Positions 36,888 through 46,083 of a stretch of DNA of 64,000 nucleotides are shown piece by piece. The translations under genes and the position numbers were made by a program. The notes under the pieces were generated by a model that was given only the letters and a program-made list of their open reading frames with translations, was not told the origin of the DNA and made no database searches. The DNA lies in contig NZ_FOPY01000002.1 of NCBI RefSeq assembly GCF_900113605.1, positions 124,001-188,000 on the forward strand. The letters run 5' to 3'. Every line of letters starts with the position of its first letter. The stretch's first letter is position 1. This DNA is from Modicisalibacter xianhensis. GTDB lineage: Bacteria; Pseudomonadota; Gammaproteobacteria; Pseudomonadales; Halomonadaceae.

Positions 36888-38219
36888 ATGAAAAGACTGT
36901 CCCACGATACCAAGACACGCGGCATTCATGAGCTCTATGCGGAAGATCCCGAGGCGGCAGATCGCAAGCTATGGGGTCGTGAGATTGATCCGTTAACCCG
37001 CCGTGGCTTCTTGAAACGTTCAAGCCTGCTCGCCATGGCGGCCGCCGTAGGCGGCGCCATTCCCTTCGCCGACCGTATGCCCGGCGGACTCATTCCTGCA
37101 GCTCTGGCGCAGAGTGACGACCCCTTTACGCTTGAGGGCAAGGAAGGCCTGACTGTCCTCAACGACAGGCCCATCAATGCCGAGACCCCAGCGCATCTGC
37201 TTGATGACGACATTACCCCGGCAAAATACATGTTCGTTCGCAACAACGGTATTCCACCAGAGCTGCAGAACATTAATGCCGATACCTGGGAACTGGAGGT
37301 TGCTGGCGAGTCTTGTAAGAATCCGCAGACCTTTACCATTGCCGACCTCAAGAAACGCTTTGAGCATCATACATTACAGCTTCAAGTGGAATGCGGTGGC
37401 AACGGGCGCAGCGAGTACGTGCCCTCGGCCAGCGGCAATCAATGGACTACCGGCGCGGTAGCCTGCCCGACGTTCACCGGTGTGCGGCTGCGAGATGTGC
37501 TCGAGGCCTGCGGAATCAAGAAGGATGCGGTTTACATCGGCTATTACGGAGCTGACCGTCACGCTAGCGGCAACCCGAACAAGGAGGCCATTTCACGCGG
37601 CGTACCCATGGCCAAGGCATTGGAAGACGAATCGCTGATCGCATGGGCAATGAATGACGATGATATTCCCTACCTCAATGGTTATCCCTTGCGCGTCGTC
37701 TGCAGCGGGTGGCCGGGCTCCGTTTCGGGCAAGTGGCTCAAGCGGATCGTGATCCGTAACCAGAAACACGACGGTGCCAAGATGGCGCCTCCTTCCTATA
37801 GCGTCCCCAAGCACCCGGTCGCGCCGGGCAGTATCGTGCCCGATGAGGACTTCGTGACCATCGAGTCGATGCCAGTGAAGTCGCTGGTGACTTTCCCCCG
37901 TTCAGGCGGCGAACAAGCGCAGGGTGAAGGCATGACGGTTCGCGGTCACGCCTGGGCCGGAGACCTGGAGGTTGAAGAGGTGCATGTCTCCATCGACTTT
38001 GGTACCACTTGGCAGAAGGCTGACCTCAAGGCACCACCCAATCGCCTGGCCTGGCAGCGCTGGACGACCACTGTCACGTTTCCCGAGCCGGGCTACTACG
38101 AGGTGTGGGCTAGGGCGACCGACACGAAAGGCAGGTCTCAGCCCATGGTAGTACCAGGCTGGAATCCCAAGGGCTATCTCAACAACGCCTGCCACCGCAT
38201 CGCGGTTCAAGTGGTTTAG
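36888..38219 (+). CDS. Sulfite dehydrogenase, molybdopterin subunit (SorA-like)
   Basis: A 443-residue periplasmic molybdoenzyme of the sulfite oxidase family. The twin-arginine signal is TRRGFLKRS (RR at 38-39) with a hydrophobic stretch and likely cleavage after ALA near residue 74. The molybdenum ligand is Cys169 (QVECGGNGR), followed by the Mo-co dimerisation domain. The ATG has CCAGGAG upstream. With the following c-type cytochrome it would oxidise sulfite to sulfate. Confidence 0.9.
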   Translation: MKRLSHDTKTRGIHELYAEDPEAADRKLWGREIDPLTRRGFLKRSSLLAMAAAVGGAIPFADRMPGGLIPAALAQSDDPFTLEGKEGLTVLNDRPINAETPAHLLDDDITPAKYMFVRNNGIPPELQNINADTWELEVAGESCKNPQTFTIADLKKRFEHHTLQLQVECGGNGRSEYVPSASGNQWTTGAVACPTFTGVRLRDVLEACGIKKDAVYIGYYGADRHASGNPNKEAISRGVPMAKALEDESLIAWAMNDDDIPYLNGYPLRVVCSGWPGSVSGKWLKRIVIRNQKHDGAKMAPPSYSVPKHPVAPGSIVPDEDFVTIESMPVKSLVTFPRSGGEQAQGEGMTVRGHAWAGDLEVEEVHVSIDFGTTWQKADLKAPPNRLAWQRWTTTVTFPEPGYYEVWARATDTKGRSQPMVVPGWNPKGYLNNACHRIAVQVV

Positions 38220-38228
38220 GAGGCAGCC

Positions 38229-38609
38229 ATGAAATTTTCAGGTGAGCTTGCCATGCCAATGCTGGGGGTGGTCTTGCTGGGTACTCCCCTGCTATCAGGG
38301 GCACAACAGACAGATCCTGCCACCGGTCTGATCAAGGCTGAGGGATGGGAGACAGTACGCAATAACTGCACTGCCTGCCATTCAGCCGATTTGGTTACCC
38401 AGAACAGCGGCACTCGCAACCACTGGGAAAACCTGATTCGCTGGATGCAGGACACCCAAGGGTTGTGGGAGTTCCAGGCTGAAACGGAGGAAACAATCCT
38501 CGATTATCTCTCCAGTAATTATGGCCCCAAGGAAGATACTCGCCGTCCGGCACTGCCTCGCACGCTGATGCCGGACAACCCCTATCCCACGGTCACCGGG
38601 TCTGACTAG
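38229..38609 (+). CDS. c-type cytochrome subunit of sulfite dehydrogenase (SorB-like)
   Basis: A 126-residue exported monohaem cytochrome. N-terminal signal peptide to about residue 25 (LLSGAQQ), haem site Cys47-Cys50-His51 (CTACH), and a candidate sixth ligand Met in the C-terminal LMPDNPYP. It starts 9 bases after the sorA stop with AGGAGG in between; it would pass electrons from SorA to the respiratory chain. Confidence 0.9.
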   Translation: MKFSGELAMPMLGVVLLGTPLLSGAQQTDPATGLIKAEGWETVRNNCTACHSADLVTQNSGTRNHWENLIRWMQDTQGLWEFQAETEETILDYLSSNYGPKEDTRRPALPRTLMPDNPYPTVTGSD

Positions 38610-38618
38610 ACTCAACAG

Positions 38619-38641
38619 CAGCCCTCCTACGTGGAGGGCTG
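38619..38641 (+). terminator. Hairpin after the sulfite dehydrogenase genes
   Basis: CAGCCCTCC (38619-38627) pairs with GGAGGGCTG (38633-38641) around a 5-base loop, 10 bases after the cytochrome stop. No T-run follows, so termination may be weak. Confidence 0.5.
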
Positions 38642-38822
38642 TGCAGCCTTAGAGCGCCCTACCGAATCTAAAGGAAGCCCGGTCATGCCCGTCTGTCGCC
38701 AGATGAGCATTGCACTGGCTTCACCCTTGCACGTGACCAGTTCGTCGCGACTCGCCACCAGCACCTCAGTGATACTTGGTCTGTCGAAACACTGGTCTGA
38801 CAAGTTTCTTTCCCCAAGAAGC

Positions 38823-38849
38823 TATAGACCCACTTGTGCCCGCCGATAT
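38823..38849 (+). promoter_or_regulatory. FliA (sigma-28) promoter of the Cache chemoreceptor
   Basis: TATAGACC (38823-38830), 11 bases, GCCGATAT (38842-38849). The -10 half matches 7 of 8 and spacing is exact; the -35 half is weaker. The start codon lies 36 bases downstream. Confidence 0.65.
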
Positions 38850-38885
38850 CTAGCTCCCGACGATAATAACTTGGAGCTACCTACT

Positions 38886-40640
38886 GTGACGAAGACGGCC
38901 ACCAAAAAACGAATATCTTTCAACCTGCAAACTAAAATCCTCCTGCTGACATTAGTTCCACTGCTGTTGGTGACAAGCTCTCTTGTCGGCTTATCACTCC
39001 TTGAACGCATGGAAGACACCCAAACCAACCTGGCCGAACAGCGGGCCATGTTGATCGAAGCGCGCAAAAGCTCAGTGCGCAACGTGATCGAGACAGCCAT
39101 GTCCGCGATCAGCCCGATCGTGTCGCAAGCCGGCCCCGATGATTCTGAAGCCCAACAGCGTGCTCGTGACGTGTTGCGTAACCTGCGGTTCGAGGGCGAC
39201 AACTACGTCTTCGTCTATGACTATGACGGCACCAACCTGGTCCTGCCCCACCAGCCACAACTGGAAGGCACCGCCATGCTCGACAAGCAGGATCCCAGCG
39301 GGAAATATCTGGTCCGTGACATGATCAAGATTGCCAAAAATGGTGGCGGTTTTTACCAGTACGGCTGGCCGCACCCGAGTACAAAGCAGGTCGAACCCAA
39401 ATTCTCTTATGCGGCCGGCATCGAGAAATGGGGCTGGCTGCTCGGGGCCGGTGTTTACGTAACCGATATCGACGCTGCCATGGCCGATGCCGAAGCCTTG
39501 GCTGCCAAGGAACTTCGTCAATCGATCTGGTCATCGGTACTGATTGGCATCGCCATGTTTATCGGGGTTGCCCTCGTGGCTGTCTTCCTTGTGCGCCGGG
39601 CCATCCTACCCATTCGTCGTATCGCCGAAGCCATGAAGGACATTGCCAGGGGCAAGGGCGACCTGACCCGCCGTCTGCATGCCGACAGCAATGACGAGGT
39701 TGGCGAACTGGCCCATCAGTTCAATGCCTTCGTCGAACGTATGCAAAACACCCTGCGTGAAGTCCGCACCAGCACACGAAGCGTGAATCGGGCTGCCGGC
39801 GAGATTGCCCAGAGCAGTGAAGAACTGGCGTCACGTACCGATCAAGCTGCGGCGAACCTGCAGGAGACCTCTGCGTCAATGGAGGAGATCACCTCGACCG
39901 TCAACCACAGTGCAGAGTCCGCCCAGCAAGCCAATCAACTGGTGCAGTCGACAGCCGACGTGGCTCGTCAGGGCGAAACGGCCATGACCCAAGTCGAGAA
40001 GACGATGAATGACATCAATTCCTCGGCAGCGAAAATCAGCGATATCATCACCATGATCGACTCGATCGCTTTCCAGACCAACATCCTGGCGCTGAATGCC
40101 TCAGTCGAGGCTGCACGTGCCGGCGAGCATGGTCGGGGGTTTGCCGTCGTCGCTCAGGAAGTCCGTACCCTGGCCAGCCGCTCGAGTGAAGCTTCCCGCG
40201 AGATCCGTGAGCTTATCGACACCTCATCCTCCCATACCCGTTCCGGGGCCGAACTTGTCAGGTCGGCAGGCCAGACCATGCATGACATCGTGGCGAGTGT
40301 GGCCCGAGTTACCGATGTCATCGCCGAGATCAGCGCGGGCGCCAAGGAGCAAAGCAGTGGCATCGGCCAGATCAATACGGCAGTGGCCGAGATGGATACC
40401 ATGACCCAGCAGAATGCAGCCATGGTTCAGCAATCCTCTTCCGCAGCCAATGAGATGCGGGAGCATGCGCAGCGACTCAACCGCCTGATCAACTCGTTCG
40501 TGCTGGGCGACGACACAACAGGCATAAGCGACCGAGCAGCTCCAGCATTGCCGACCCGATCCGCTCCAGCCGCGAAGCACAACCTACCGGTTACGAAGCC
40601 AACCATGGCGAGCGAGGTTGAAGAGTGGGAAGCGTTCTGA
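38886..40640 (+). CDS. Cache-domain methyl-accepting chemotaxis protein
   Basis: A 584-residue chemoreceptor with a GTG start (TTGGAG 9 bases upstream). TM1 at about residues 17-38, a single-Cache periplasmic domain (about 45-190; [18 protein letters not shown] and [12 protein letters not shown] are typical), TM2 near 207-228, HAMP, then MCP with [28 protein letters not shown], and a C-terminal EWEAF pentapeptide. sCache domains often bind small carboxylates. A longer upstream frame covers the promoter and is rejected. Confidence 0.92.
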   Translation: MTKTATKKRISFNLQTKILLLTLVPLLLVTSSLVGLSLLERMEDTQTNLAEQRAMLIEARKSSVRNVIETAMSAISPIVSQAGPDDSEAQQRARDVLRNLRFEGDNYVFVYDYDGTNLVLPHQPQLEGTAMLDKQDPSGKYLVRDMIKIAKNGGGFYQYGWPHPSTKQVEPKFSYAAGIEKWGWLLGAGVYVTDIDAAMADAEALAAKELRQSIWSSVLIGIAMFIGVALVAVFLVRRAILPIRRIAEAMKDIARGKGDLTRRLHADSNDEVGELAHQFNAFVERMQNTLREVRTSTRSVNRAAGEIAQSSEELASRTDQAAANLQETSASMEEITSTVNHSAESAQQANQLVQSTADVARQGETAMTQVEKTMNDINSSAAKISDIITMIDSIAFQTNILALNASVEAARAGEHGRGFAVVAQEVRTLASRSSEASREIRELIDTSSSHTRSGAELVRSAGQTMHDIVASVARVTDVIAEISAGAKEQSSGIGQINTAVAEMDTMTQQNAAMVQQSSSAANEMREHAQRLNRLINSFVLGDDTTGISDRAAPALPTRSAPAAKHNLPVTKPTMASEVEEWEAF

Positions 40641-40672
40641 CAGCAGATAGGCGTGACAATAGGTAATAAGAA

Positions 40673-40700
40673 TGAACCCGGTCTGTTATGACCGGGTTCA
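40673..40700. terminator. Hairpin after the Cache chemoreceptor
   Basis: TGAACCCGGTC (40673-40683) pairs with GACCGGGTTCA (40690-40700) around TGTTAT, 33 bases after the stop. T-poor on the plus strand. The rest of the gap to 40972 (272 bases) shows nothing recognisable. Confidence 0.7.
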
Positions 40701-40972
40701 TATTAGATGTCCCGAAAATCTTTGATACAGAGCAAGCGGCGATGCGGCGCACCTATCCGCTTGATTACATCCAGAAAATGGGCGGTAGAGCCCTGTGGGA
40801 TGAAGCTTCTGGACGCTAAGCGATGATCTGCAGTCTGCTCTAAAAGCTCCGTCTCGATGCCCAATGACGCAGCAATGACGCGCTTGTGAACTAGAATGCT
40901 TACGCACGCCCGGAAAGCGGAATCCCCTCCTGGTGTTTCGCTCCCGCTCGGCCTTATTCAAGGACACCTTAT

Positions 40973-41938
40973 ATGCGCGTCTTTGCCAATCCTGTCGGCT
41001 CTGGTTCACTTTGGTTCGACAATCTCGCAACGGCCGACGGCACGCCGGTTGCCTACGATCCTCAGGCAAGAGCGTTCCTGGCCACGCCACCATTTTGTAG
41101 CAACCGTGACGTAATCAGCTGCAACTGGATCGCTCCAAAACAAGGCGCTTTCTGTCGTGCTTGCGCAATGACCGCGCTTGCTCCGGATCCGTCCATTCCC
41201 AATGCCATGCCCTACTGGGCCAAGACAGAAGCCGCCAAGCGCTGGGTCCTCGATAATCTTGGCCGCTGGAACTGGTTCCGGCCGGAAGATCCCGGCGTGG
41301 CCCCCGTGTTCCACATGCTCGCCGAAGGGCACACACCGGTTCCCATGGGGCATGTCGAGGGGGTAGTGACCATCAGCGTTGCCGAGGCTGACCCGGTTCT
41401 TCGCACTACGCGCCGCCAGGCCCTGGAGGAACCCTACCGGACCATGATCGGCCACATGCGTCATGAGATCGCGCATATGCTCTGGTGGCGGCTTAGCCTG
41501 CGTGCCGATTTCCTGGATGCCTTCCGTGCCATGTTTGGAGACGAGCGCGTGGACTATCGCGCTGCGCTCCAGCGCCACTACAATGATGGCCCGCCTGCCG
41601 ACTGGAAGCAGCATTTCCTGACGACCTACGCCTCAGCCCATCCACACGAGGACTGGGCCGAAACCGCCGCTCACTTGCTGCACCTGACCGACATAGCCGA
41701 CAGCTTCGTTGCCGCGGGCTTGTCCTCGCCCCAACTGCCGCATCCCAACTGGGACCCGTATTCGGAACCGGATGCCGCACGCCTGATCTATGTCGCAGCC
41801 GACCTCAGCATGGGCATCAATAACGTCAATCGTTCCATGGGGCTATCGGACATCTATCCCTTCGTGCTGTCGGATGTCTCCAGTCGCAAGCTGGCCTTCG
41901 TGCATGACTGGCTTCGTCGAGGAGCAAAAGGATTATGA
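40973..41938 (+). CDS. Putative zinc-binding metallopeptidase with N-terminal zinc ribbon
   Basis: A 321-residue cytosolic protein. Cysteines at the N-terminus (FCSNRDVISC and FCRAC) resemble a zinc ribbon. The metallopeptidase motif is HEIAH (MRHEIAHMLWW) near residue 163, and HPHEDWAETAAHLLH supplies a further Glu/His further on. The layout fits the family of predicted zinc-ribbon metallopeptidases (PF15887 type). AAGGACAC is upstream of the ATG. Function unknown; it stands alone. Confidence 0.78.
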   Translation: MRVFANPVGSGSLWFDNLATADGTPVAYDPQARAFLATPPFCSNRDVISCNWIAPKQGAFCRACAMTALAPDPSIPNAMPYWAKTEAAKRWVLDNLGRWNWFRPEDPGVAPVFHMLAEGHTPVPMGHVEGVVTISVAEADPVLRTTRRQALEEPYRTMIGHMRHEIAHMLWWRLSLRADFLDAFRAMFGDERVDYRAALQRHYNDGPPADWKQHFLTTYASAHPHEDWAETAAHLLHLTDIADSFVAAGLSSPQLPHPNWDPYSEPDAARLIYVAADLSMGINNVNRSMGLSDIYPFVLSDVSSRKLAFVHDWLRRGAKGL

Positions 41939-42084
41939 GTGCAAACTTGCTAATTTAATGATTACAACTTCATTGCGGGTTCACATACAAAACAGTGGTT
42001 ATGCTTTTCTGCGTTTTTCCTTGTCATGACCCATTCCCCCACAATGTTGTTTATGGATATGGTGCAGCGGTTGATGCTCAAAGC

Positions 42085-42915
42085 TCAGGCCGGGTTGAGA
42101 TCGAGCATCTCACGAGCCTGCCGCCATGTAGCCACGGATCGCTCGTATTTCTCGCATAGCGCCACGGCGCGCTCGACCAAGGCTGCATTGGAAGGGGCCA
42201 GAGTATGGCGATCAAGGCGCACATTGTCCTCCAGGCCGGTGCGGGTATGGCCGCCGGAGGCAATAGACCATTCGTTTATTAGGTACTGGTTAGGGCCGAT
42301 GCCGGCGCCACACCATTGAGAGCCCGGTGCCAAGCGTTTGAGAGTGTCGATGTAGAAGTCAAAAGTAGGCCTGTCCACCGGCATGGCGTTTCTAACACCC
42401 ATCACGAATTGTACGTAGAGAGGTGGCTTGAGCTTGCCCTGCGAAGAGAGATGGACGGCCTGATGGATATGCGACAGGTCGAAAGCCTCAATCTCGGGTT
42501 TTACGTTGTATTTCAACATCTCATCAGCGAGCCACTCCACCAACTGGGGCGCATTCTCGTAGATTCGGTTGGGAAAATTGATGGAGCCCACCGCGAGGCT
42601 CGCCATATCGGGCATGAGCGGCAACATGCCGCCACGCTCCTGGCCGGCACCGGAGCGACCGCCAGTGGATAACTGGATAATCATTCCCGGGCAGTGCTTT
42701 CTCACCCCTTCCATTAACTTGGCAAATTTCTCAGGGTCAGAAGTGGGCGTCTGGTCATCATTGCGTACATGGCAGTGGACGATGGAGGCACCAGCCTCGA
42801 AGGCTGCCTGGGTGCTCTCGATCTGCTCCTCTACGGTGATGGGAACCGCAGGGTTATTTTCCTTGCGCGGTAGGCTTCCGGTGATGGCAACACAGATTAT
42901 ACAGGGAGTAGACAT
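42085..42915 (-). CDS. BKACE family beta-keto acid cleavage enzyme (DUF849)
   Basis: A 276-residue TIM-barrel protein of the beta-keto acid cleavage family (Kce-like). The zinc ligands are His47 and His49 (IVHCHVR) and probably Glu229 in the conserved GGHTRTGLED. Family members convert a beta-keto acid plus acetyl-CoA into acetoacetate and a new acyl-CoA. Next to hydroxyquinol-pathway genes, 3-oxoadipate is an attractive substrate, giving succinyl-CoA and acetoacetate (inference). Divergent from the SDR at 43396. Confidence 0.9.
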   Translation of the reverse strand: MSTPCIICVAITGSLPRKENNPAVPITVEEQIESTQAAFEAGASIVHCHVRNDDQTPTSDPEKFAKLMEGVRKHCPGMIIQLSTGGRSGAGQERGGMLPLMPDMASLAVGSINFPNRIYENAPQLVEWLADEMLKYNVKPEIEAFDLSHIHQAVHLSSQGKLKPPLYVQFVMGVRNAMPVDRPTFDFYIDTLKRLAPGSQWCGAGIGPNQYLINEWSIASGGHTRTGLEDNVRLDRHTLAPSNAALVERAVALCEKYERSVATWRQAREMLDLNPA

Positions 42916-43052
42916 AAGGGCCTCATTTTACGCCATGGTACTGGCGCGGCAGGTTGAATTGTTATTTAGCGTGAGCCTAACGGATATTGTTAAAGGCTTC
43001 GTAGATACTAAACAGGCCTTTTTCAGCGCCTCGTGAAGCACGAACGGTAATA

Positions 43053-43066
43053 TTGTCGGTCGACAA
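43053..43066. promoter_or_regulatory. Palindrome in the BKACE/SDR divergent promoter region
   Basis: TTGTCG-GT-CGACAA is a perfect 6-2-6 inverted repeat in the 480-base gap between the divergent BKACE and SDR genes. TTGTCGG also occurs before the winged-helix/solute-binding regulator (46058-46064) and TGTCGG before the binding-protein gene (56666-56671). It may be an operator for that regulator. The rest of the gap (42916-43395) has no gene I can support. Confidence 0.4.
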
Positions 43067-43395
43067 GAAGTCATCGGGAAATGAGATGAACGCCCTGCTT
43101 GTTAGCGCTCAAAGGCCTCCACCCCAGCCGCGGCGAGGCTTCGCATGTAATTCTCTCAAAAAACATTCCGGCGGCCGATCAGGTTCTACTGTAAAAAATC
43201 CGATCTGGTCAAAATCCTTGCGCCCCCTTCTACCCTTTACACCTCTTAACTGCTGACAATGCGTTTCAGCAAGCTGAGTGAGAATACATCTGCCTTGCTT
43301 ATCAAGCGGGAAAGCACTCCAGACTATTCCCCTGGACTCCGTATCGGCATGACATATCTTCGTGCCAGCAATAAATAACTCCAAGAGGTGACTTC

Positions 43396-44202
43396 ATGGA
43401 CAAGGCTCGACTTAACGGAAAGAACTGCCTGATTACGGGTGCCGCGCGCGGCATGGGTGCCGCTGTTGCTGAGCACTATGCCGAACAGGGCGCGAATGTA
43501 TGCGTAGCCGATTTGAACATTGAAGGGTGCGAGGAAGTTGCCAAGCGCATCAACAGCAGAGAGGGCGGCAAAGCCATCGCGGTCAAGCTCAATGTCACCG
43601 AGCGTGAGTCCATGAAGGCAGCAGTTGAAGCCACTGTCGAGGCTTTCGGCAGCCTCAATGTCATGGTCAATAATGCTGGCATCAACAAGCCGCTAATGTT
43701 CCTGGATATTACAGAGGAGAACTGGCACCAGATTATGGACGTCAACGCGCTAGGCTGCCTGATCGGCATGCAGGAAGCCGCCAAGCAGATGATCGATCAG
43801 GGCAAGGAGAACGGCCCCTACAAGATCATCAATGTCGGCTCCATTCTCTCCCGTCAAGCCTTCGATGATGTAGTCCCCTACTCCTGCAGCAAGCACGCCG
43901 TCCTGGCTATGATCAACGGCGGCGCCAAGGCGCTGGCCGACCACAACATCACCGTCAATGGCTACGGTCCCGGTGTCGTACGTACCGAGCTATGGGAGCA
44001 GCTCGACAAGGACCTGGTCAGTATTGGCAAGTTCGACAAGCAGGGCCAGTCCATGGACGAGCTCGCCGAAAAGATGATTCTGATGAAGCGCTATTCCTAC
44101 CCCGAAGATGTGGTCGGCACGGCCTCCTTCCTGGCCAGCCCGGAGTCGGACTACATGACCGGCCAGTTGCTGATGATCGACGGTGGCATGATCATGCAGT
44201 AA
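43396..44202 (+). CDS. Short-chain dehydrogenase/reductase of the hydroxyquinol cluster
   Basis: A 268-residue classical SDR. GAGGTGA precedes the ATG. Motifs: TGAARGMG near residue 14, ADLNIEG (Asp after strand 2, favouring NAD), NNAG, catalytic YSCSK, and the C-terminal IDGGMIM. It resembles polyol or acetoin/butanediol-type dehydrogenases and may oxidise a hydroxyl of the cluster's substrate. It converges with the regulator gene. Confidence 0.88.
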   Translation: MDKARLNGKNCLITGAARGMGAAVAEHYAEQGANVCVADLNIEGCEEVAKRINSREGGKAIAVKLNVTERESMKAAVEATVEAFGSLNVMVNNAGINKPLMFLDITEENWHQIMDVNALGCLIGMQEAAKQMIDQGKENGPYKIINVGSILSRQAFDDVVPYSCSKHAVLAMINGGAKALADHNITVNGYGPGVVRTELWEQLDKDLVSIGKFDKQGQSMDELAEKMILMKRYSYPEDVVGTASFLASPESDYMTGQLLMIDGGMIMQ

Positions 44203-44226
44203 GGCTACCGGCAATTCGGGGCTGGC

Positions 44227-45999
44227 TCAGTAATATCCCCTGTCGCGCATCACCCGATCGGCCCTGTCCTGTGCCATGGACAGGGCTTTCTTGATGGAGC
44301 GGCGCCCGTCCAGCACCTCGAATATCTCGTGCCCGGCAATGCTTATCACCTCCGTGATGCCCGGTACCGGGGGGCGTGGCCAGACCTGCAGGATGTCCTT
44401 TCTCGCCATGTCATCCACAATCTCGATCAGAGGGGACAGGGCTGAGACCTCCGGGTCCCGGCTGACACTGAAGCGCGGGGTCACCAGACTGCCATTGAGA
44501 ATGTAGAGCTTGGACATGCTGGCCGAGGTCAGGTGACGAAGGGCCGTCCAGACATTCTCGGTCCGTTCCTCCGAGAGATTCGCCGGAATGGCCAGGGCAT
44601 AGCCTCCGATAGGGGTAATTATGCGGCCATGGTTGCCGATCGGGTGCGGCAGGTAGCCGGTATTCCCCCAAGCCGGTGACTGCCGATCGAACTCGATGAG
44701 CGGGGCCAGCAAGGTATAGCAGTAGGCCATGCAGGCCTCGCCGGAGGCATAGGACTGGGCACGCTCGTACCACGCCATATGGAGGATGTTGGGGGGCGAG
44801 AACTTCAGGATGTCCAGCATGTACTCGCAGGCGCGGTAGGCGGCATCTGATTGAAACATTGGCCGCAGCTCCTCGCCGACTGCCTGCTGGAAGTCATAGC
44901 TGCCTTCGCAACGGCGAAGGTTGATGATCGGCTGACCGAACTTAGCCATCAGGAAACTGAAAGTATGGCCCAGCGGCGTGCCTCGCGCAGCGTTCCAGGC
45001 GATGCCGTAGCGCCCCTTGGCGGGGTCGTGCAAGCGCCTGGCCGCCTTGATCAGTTCCTCCGTCGTTTTCGGAGGCTCGAGTTGCGCTTGCTCGAGAATA
45101 TCCTTCCGGTAACAGAGTAGCTCGGGCGTGGTCTGCAGGGGAATGCCATACTGTCGCCCAGCGTATCGCGTGCTCTGGATCGCCACCGGATGGAAGTCGG
45201 AGAGGTCGTAGGCATCGCGACGGATGAAGTGATCGAGAGGCTGCAGGATCCCTTTCGACGCCAGTTCGCCGAACCAGGGGAGGTCGCAGGCCACCAGGTC
45301 ATAGCGCGACTTGATGCGACCGGCATTGTGAATGATCTCCTCTAGCAGCTCGTCTATCGATCGGGCGGAATTATGAATATCAAGGCCGAAGATGGATTCG
45401 AGCTGTTGCTTCAGGTTGTGCATCGCCATGAAGGTCGGGTCGGCATGGATGAGTCCACGCAGCCCGCCCTTCAGTTCGAGCCGTGCCGAGAGCACCGCCG
45501 GAGGCGAGATCACTCGAGCCATCTCGGCCGCGTCGAGGAAGATCCGTCGGCCGGTCTCCGAGGCGGGATTCACGCCGAACAGGGGGCCCAGAAGACCCTT
45601 GATCCGATTCGCATAGGCTTCCCACTCGGCGATCATTCTGGGCGAGGGGTGCAGCGATACCGTCTTGCCCGATTTCGTCCTGGGCCGTGAGAGGATCAGT
45701 CCACGCTTGATAATGCTCTCTATGCCGCGCTTGGCGGTGCCATAGGAGAGGCCGGAGGCATCCGCAAGGGAGGTGGGCGTCGTCAGACGGCCGGCCAGGT
45801 GGTTGCGCATGAGATGGATCATCATGCGCATCTCCCGGTAACCGTGGCTCATGGAGAGCGAGTGCTCGGTCTCCTGCTCGAACTGCTCGATGAAGTCAAT
45901 GAAGCGCGAGAGCTCCGTGTTGGAGAGCTTCGGCATTGGGGGCTGGGACAGGCTGTCGTAGGGACCCTCCGGGTGGCTCTCGTCGAGGATCTCGCTCAT
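44227..45999 (-). CDS. Winged-helix regulator fused to a family 1 solute-binding protein
   Basis: A 590-residue protein with an unusual fusion. Residues about 50-125 form a MarR-like winged helix (TSLADASGLSYGTAKRGIESI, then a basic wing RPRTKSGKTVSLHP). Residues about 180-570 are a complete MalE-type family 1 binding protein (YDLVACDLPWFGELASKGIL, ELLCYRKDILEQAQLEPPKT, KGRYGIAWNA). There is no signal peptide, so it is cytosolic and probably senses a ligand directly as a one-component regulator. The ATG at 45999 has GAGGTGA; a start at 46038 is less likely. It sits at the centre of the catabolic island. Confidence 0.85.
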   Translation of the reverse strand: MSEILDESHPEGPYDSLSQPPMPKLSNTELSRFIDFIEQFEQETEHSLSMSHGYREMRMMIHLMRNHLAGRLTTPTSLADASGLSYGTAKRGIESIIKRGLILSRPRTKSGKTVSLHPSPRMIAEWEAYANRIKGLLGPLFGVNPASETGRRIFLDAAEMARVISPPAVLSARLELKGGLRGLIHADPTFMAMHNLKQQLESIFGLDIHNSARSIDELLEEIIHNAGRIKSRYDLVACDLPWFGELASKGILQPLDHFIRRDAYDLSDFHPVAIQSTRYAGRQYGIPLQTTPELLCYRKDILEQAQLEPPKTTEELIKAARRLHDPAKGRYGIAWNAARGTPLGHTFSFLMAKFGQPIINLRRCEGSYDFQQAVGEELRPMFQSDAAYRACEYMLDILKFSPPNILHMAWYERAQSYASGEACMAYCYTLLAPLIEFDRQSPAWGNTGYLPHPIGNHGRIITPIGGYALAIPANLSEERTENVWTALRHLTSASMSKLYILNGSLVTPRFSVSRDPEVSALSPLIEIVDDMARKDILQVWPRPPVPGITEVISIAGHEIFEVLDGRRSIKKALSMAQDRADRVMRDRGYY

Positions 46000-46083
46000 C
46001 TCATATTCACCTCGGGGCAGAGAAACTCTCATACACAAAGATAGCGCCGCCTGACTCTTGTCGGCAAATGTGGCGGCCCCCAG

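Noticed and set aside
41939-42084. Looked for the far attachment site (a copy of the tRNA-Leu 3' end) at the left edge of the catabolic island
   Set aside because: No copy of the tRNA-Leu or of the 57541 fragment was found by eye here or in 42916-43395.
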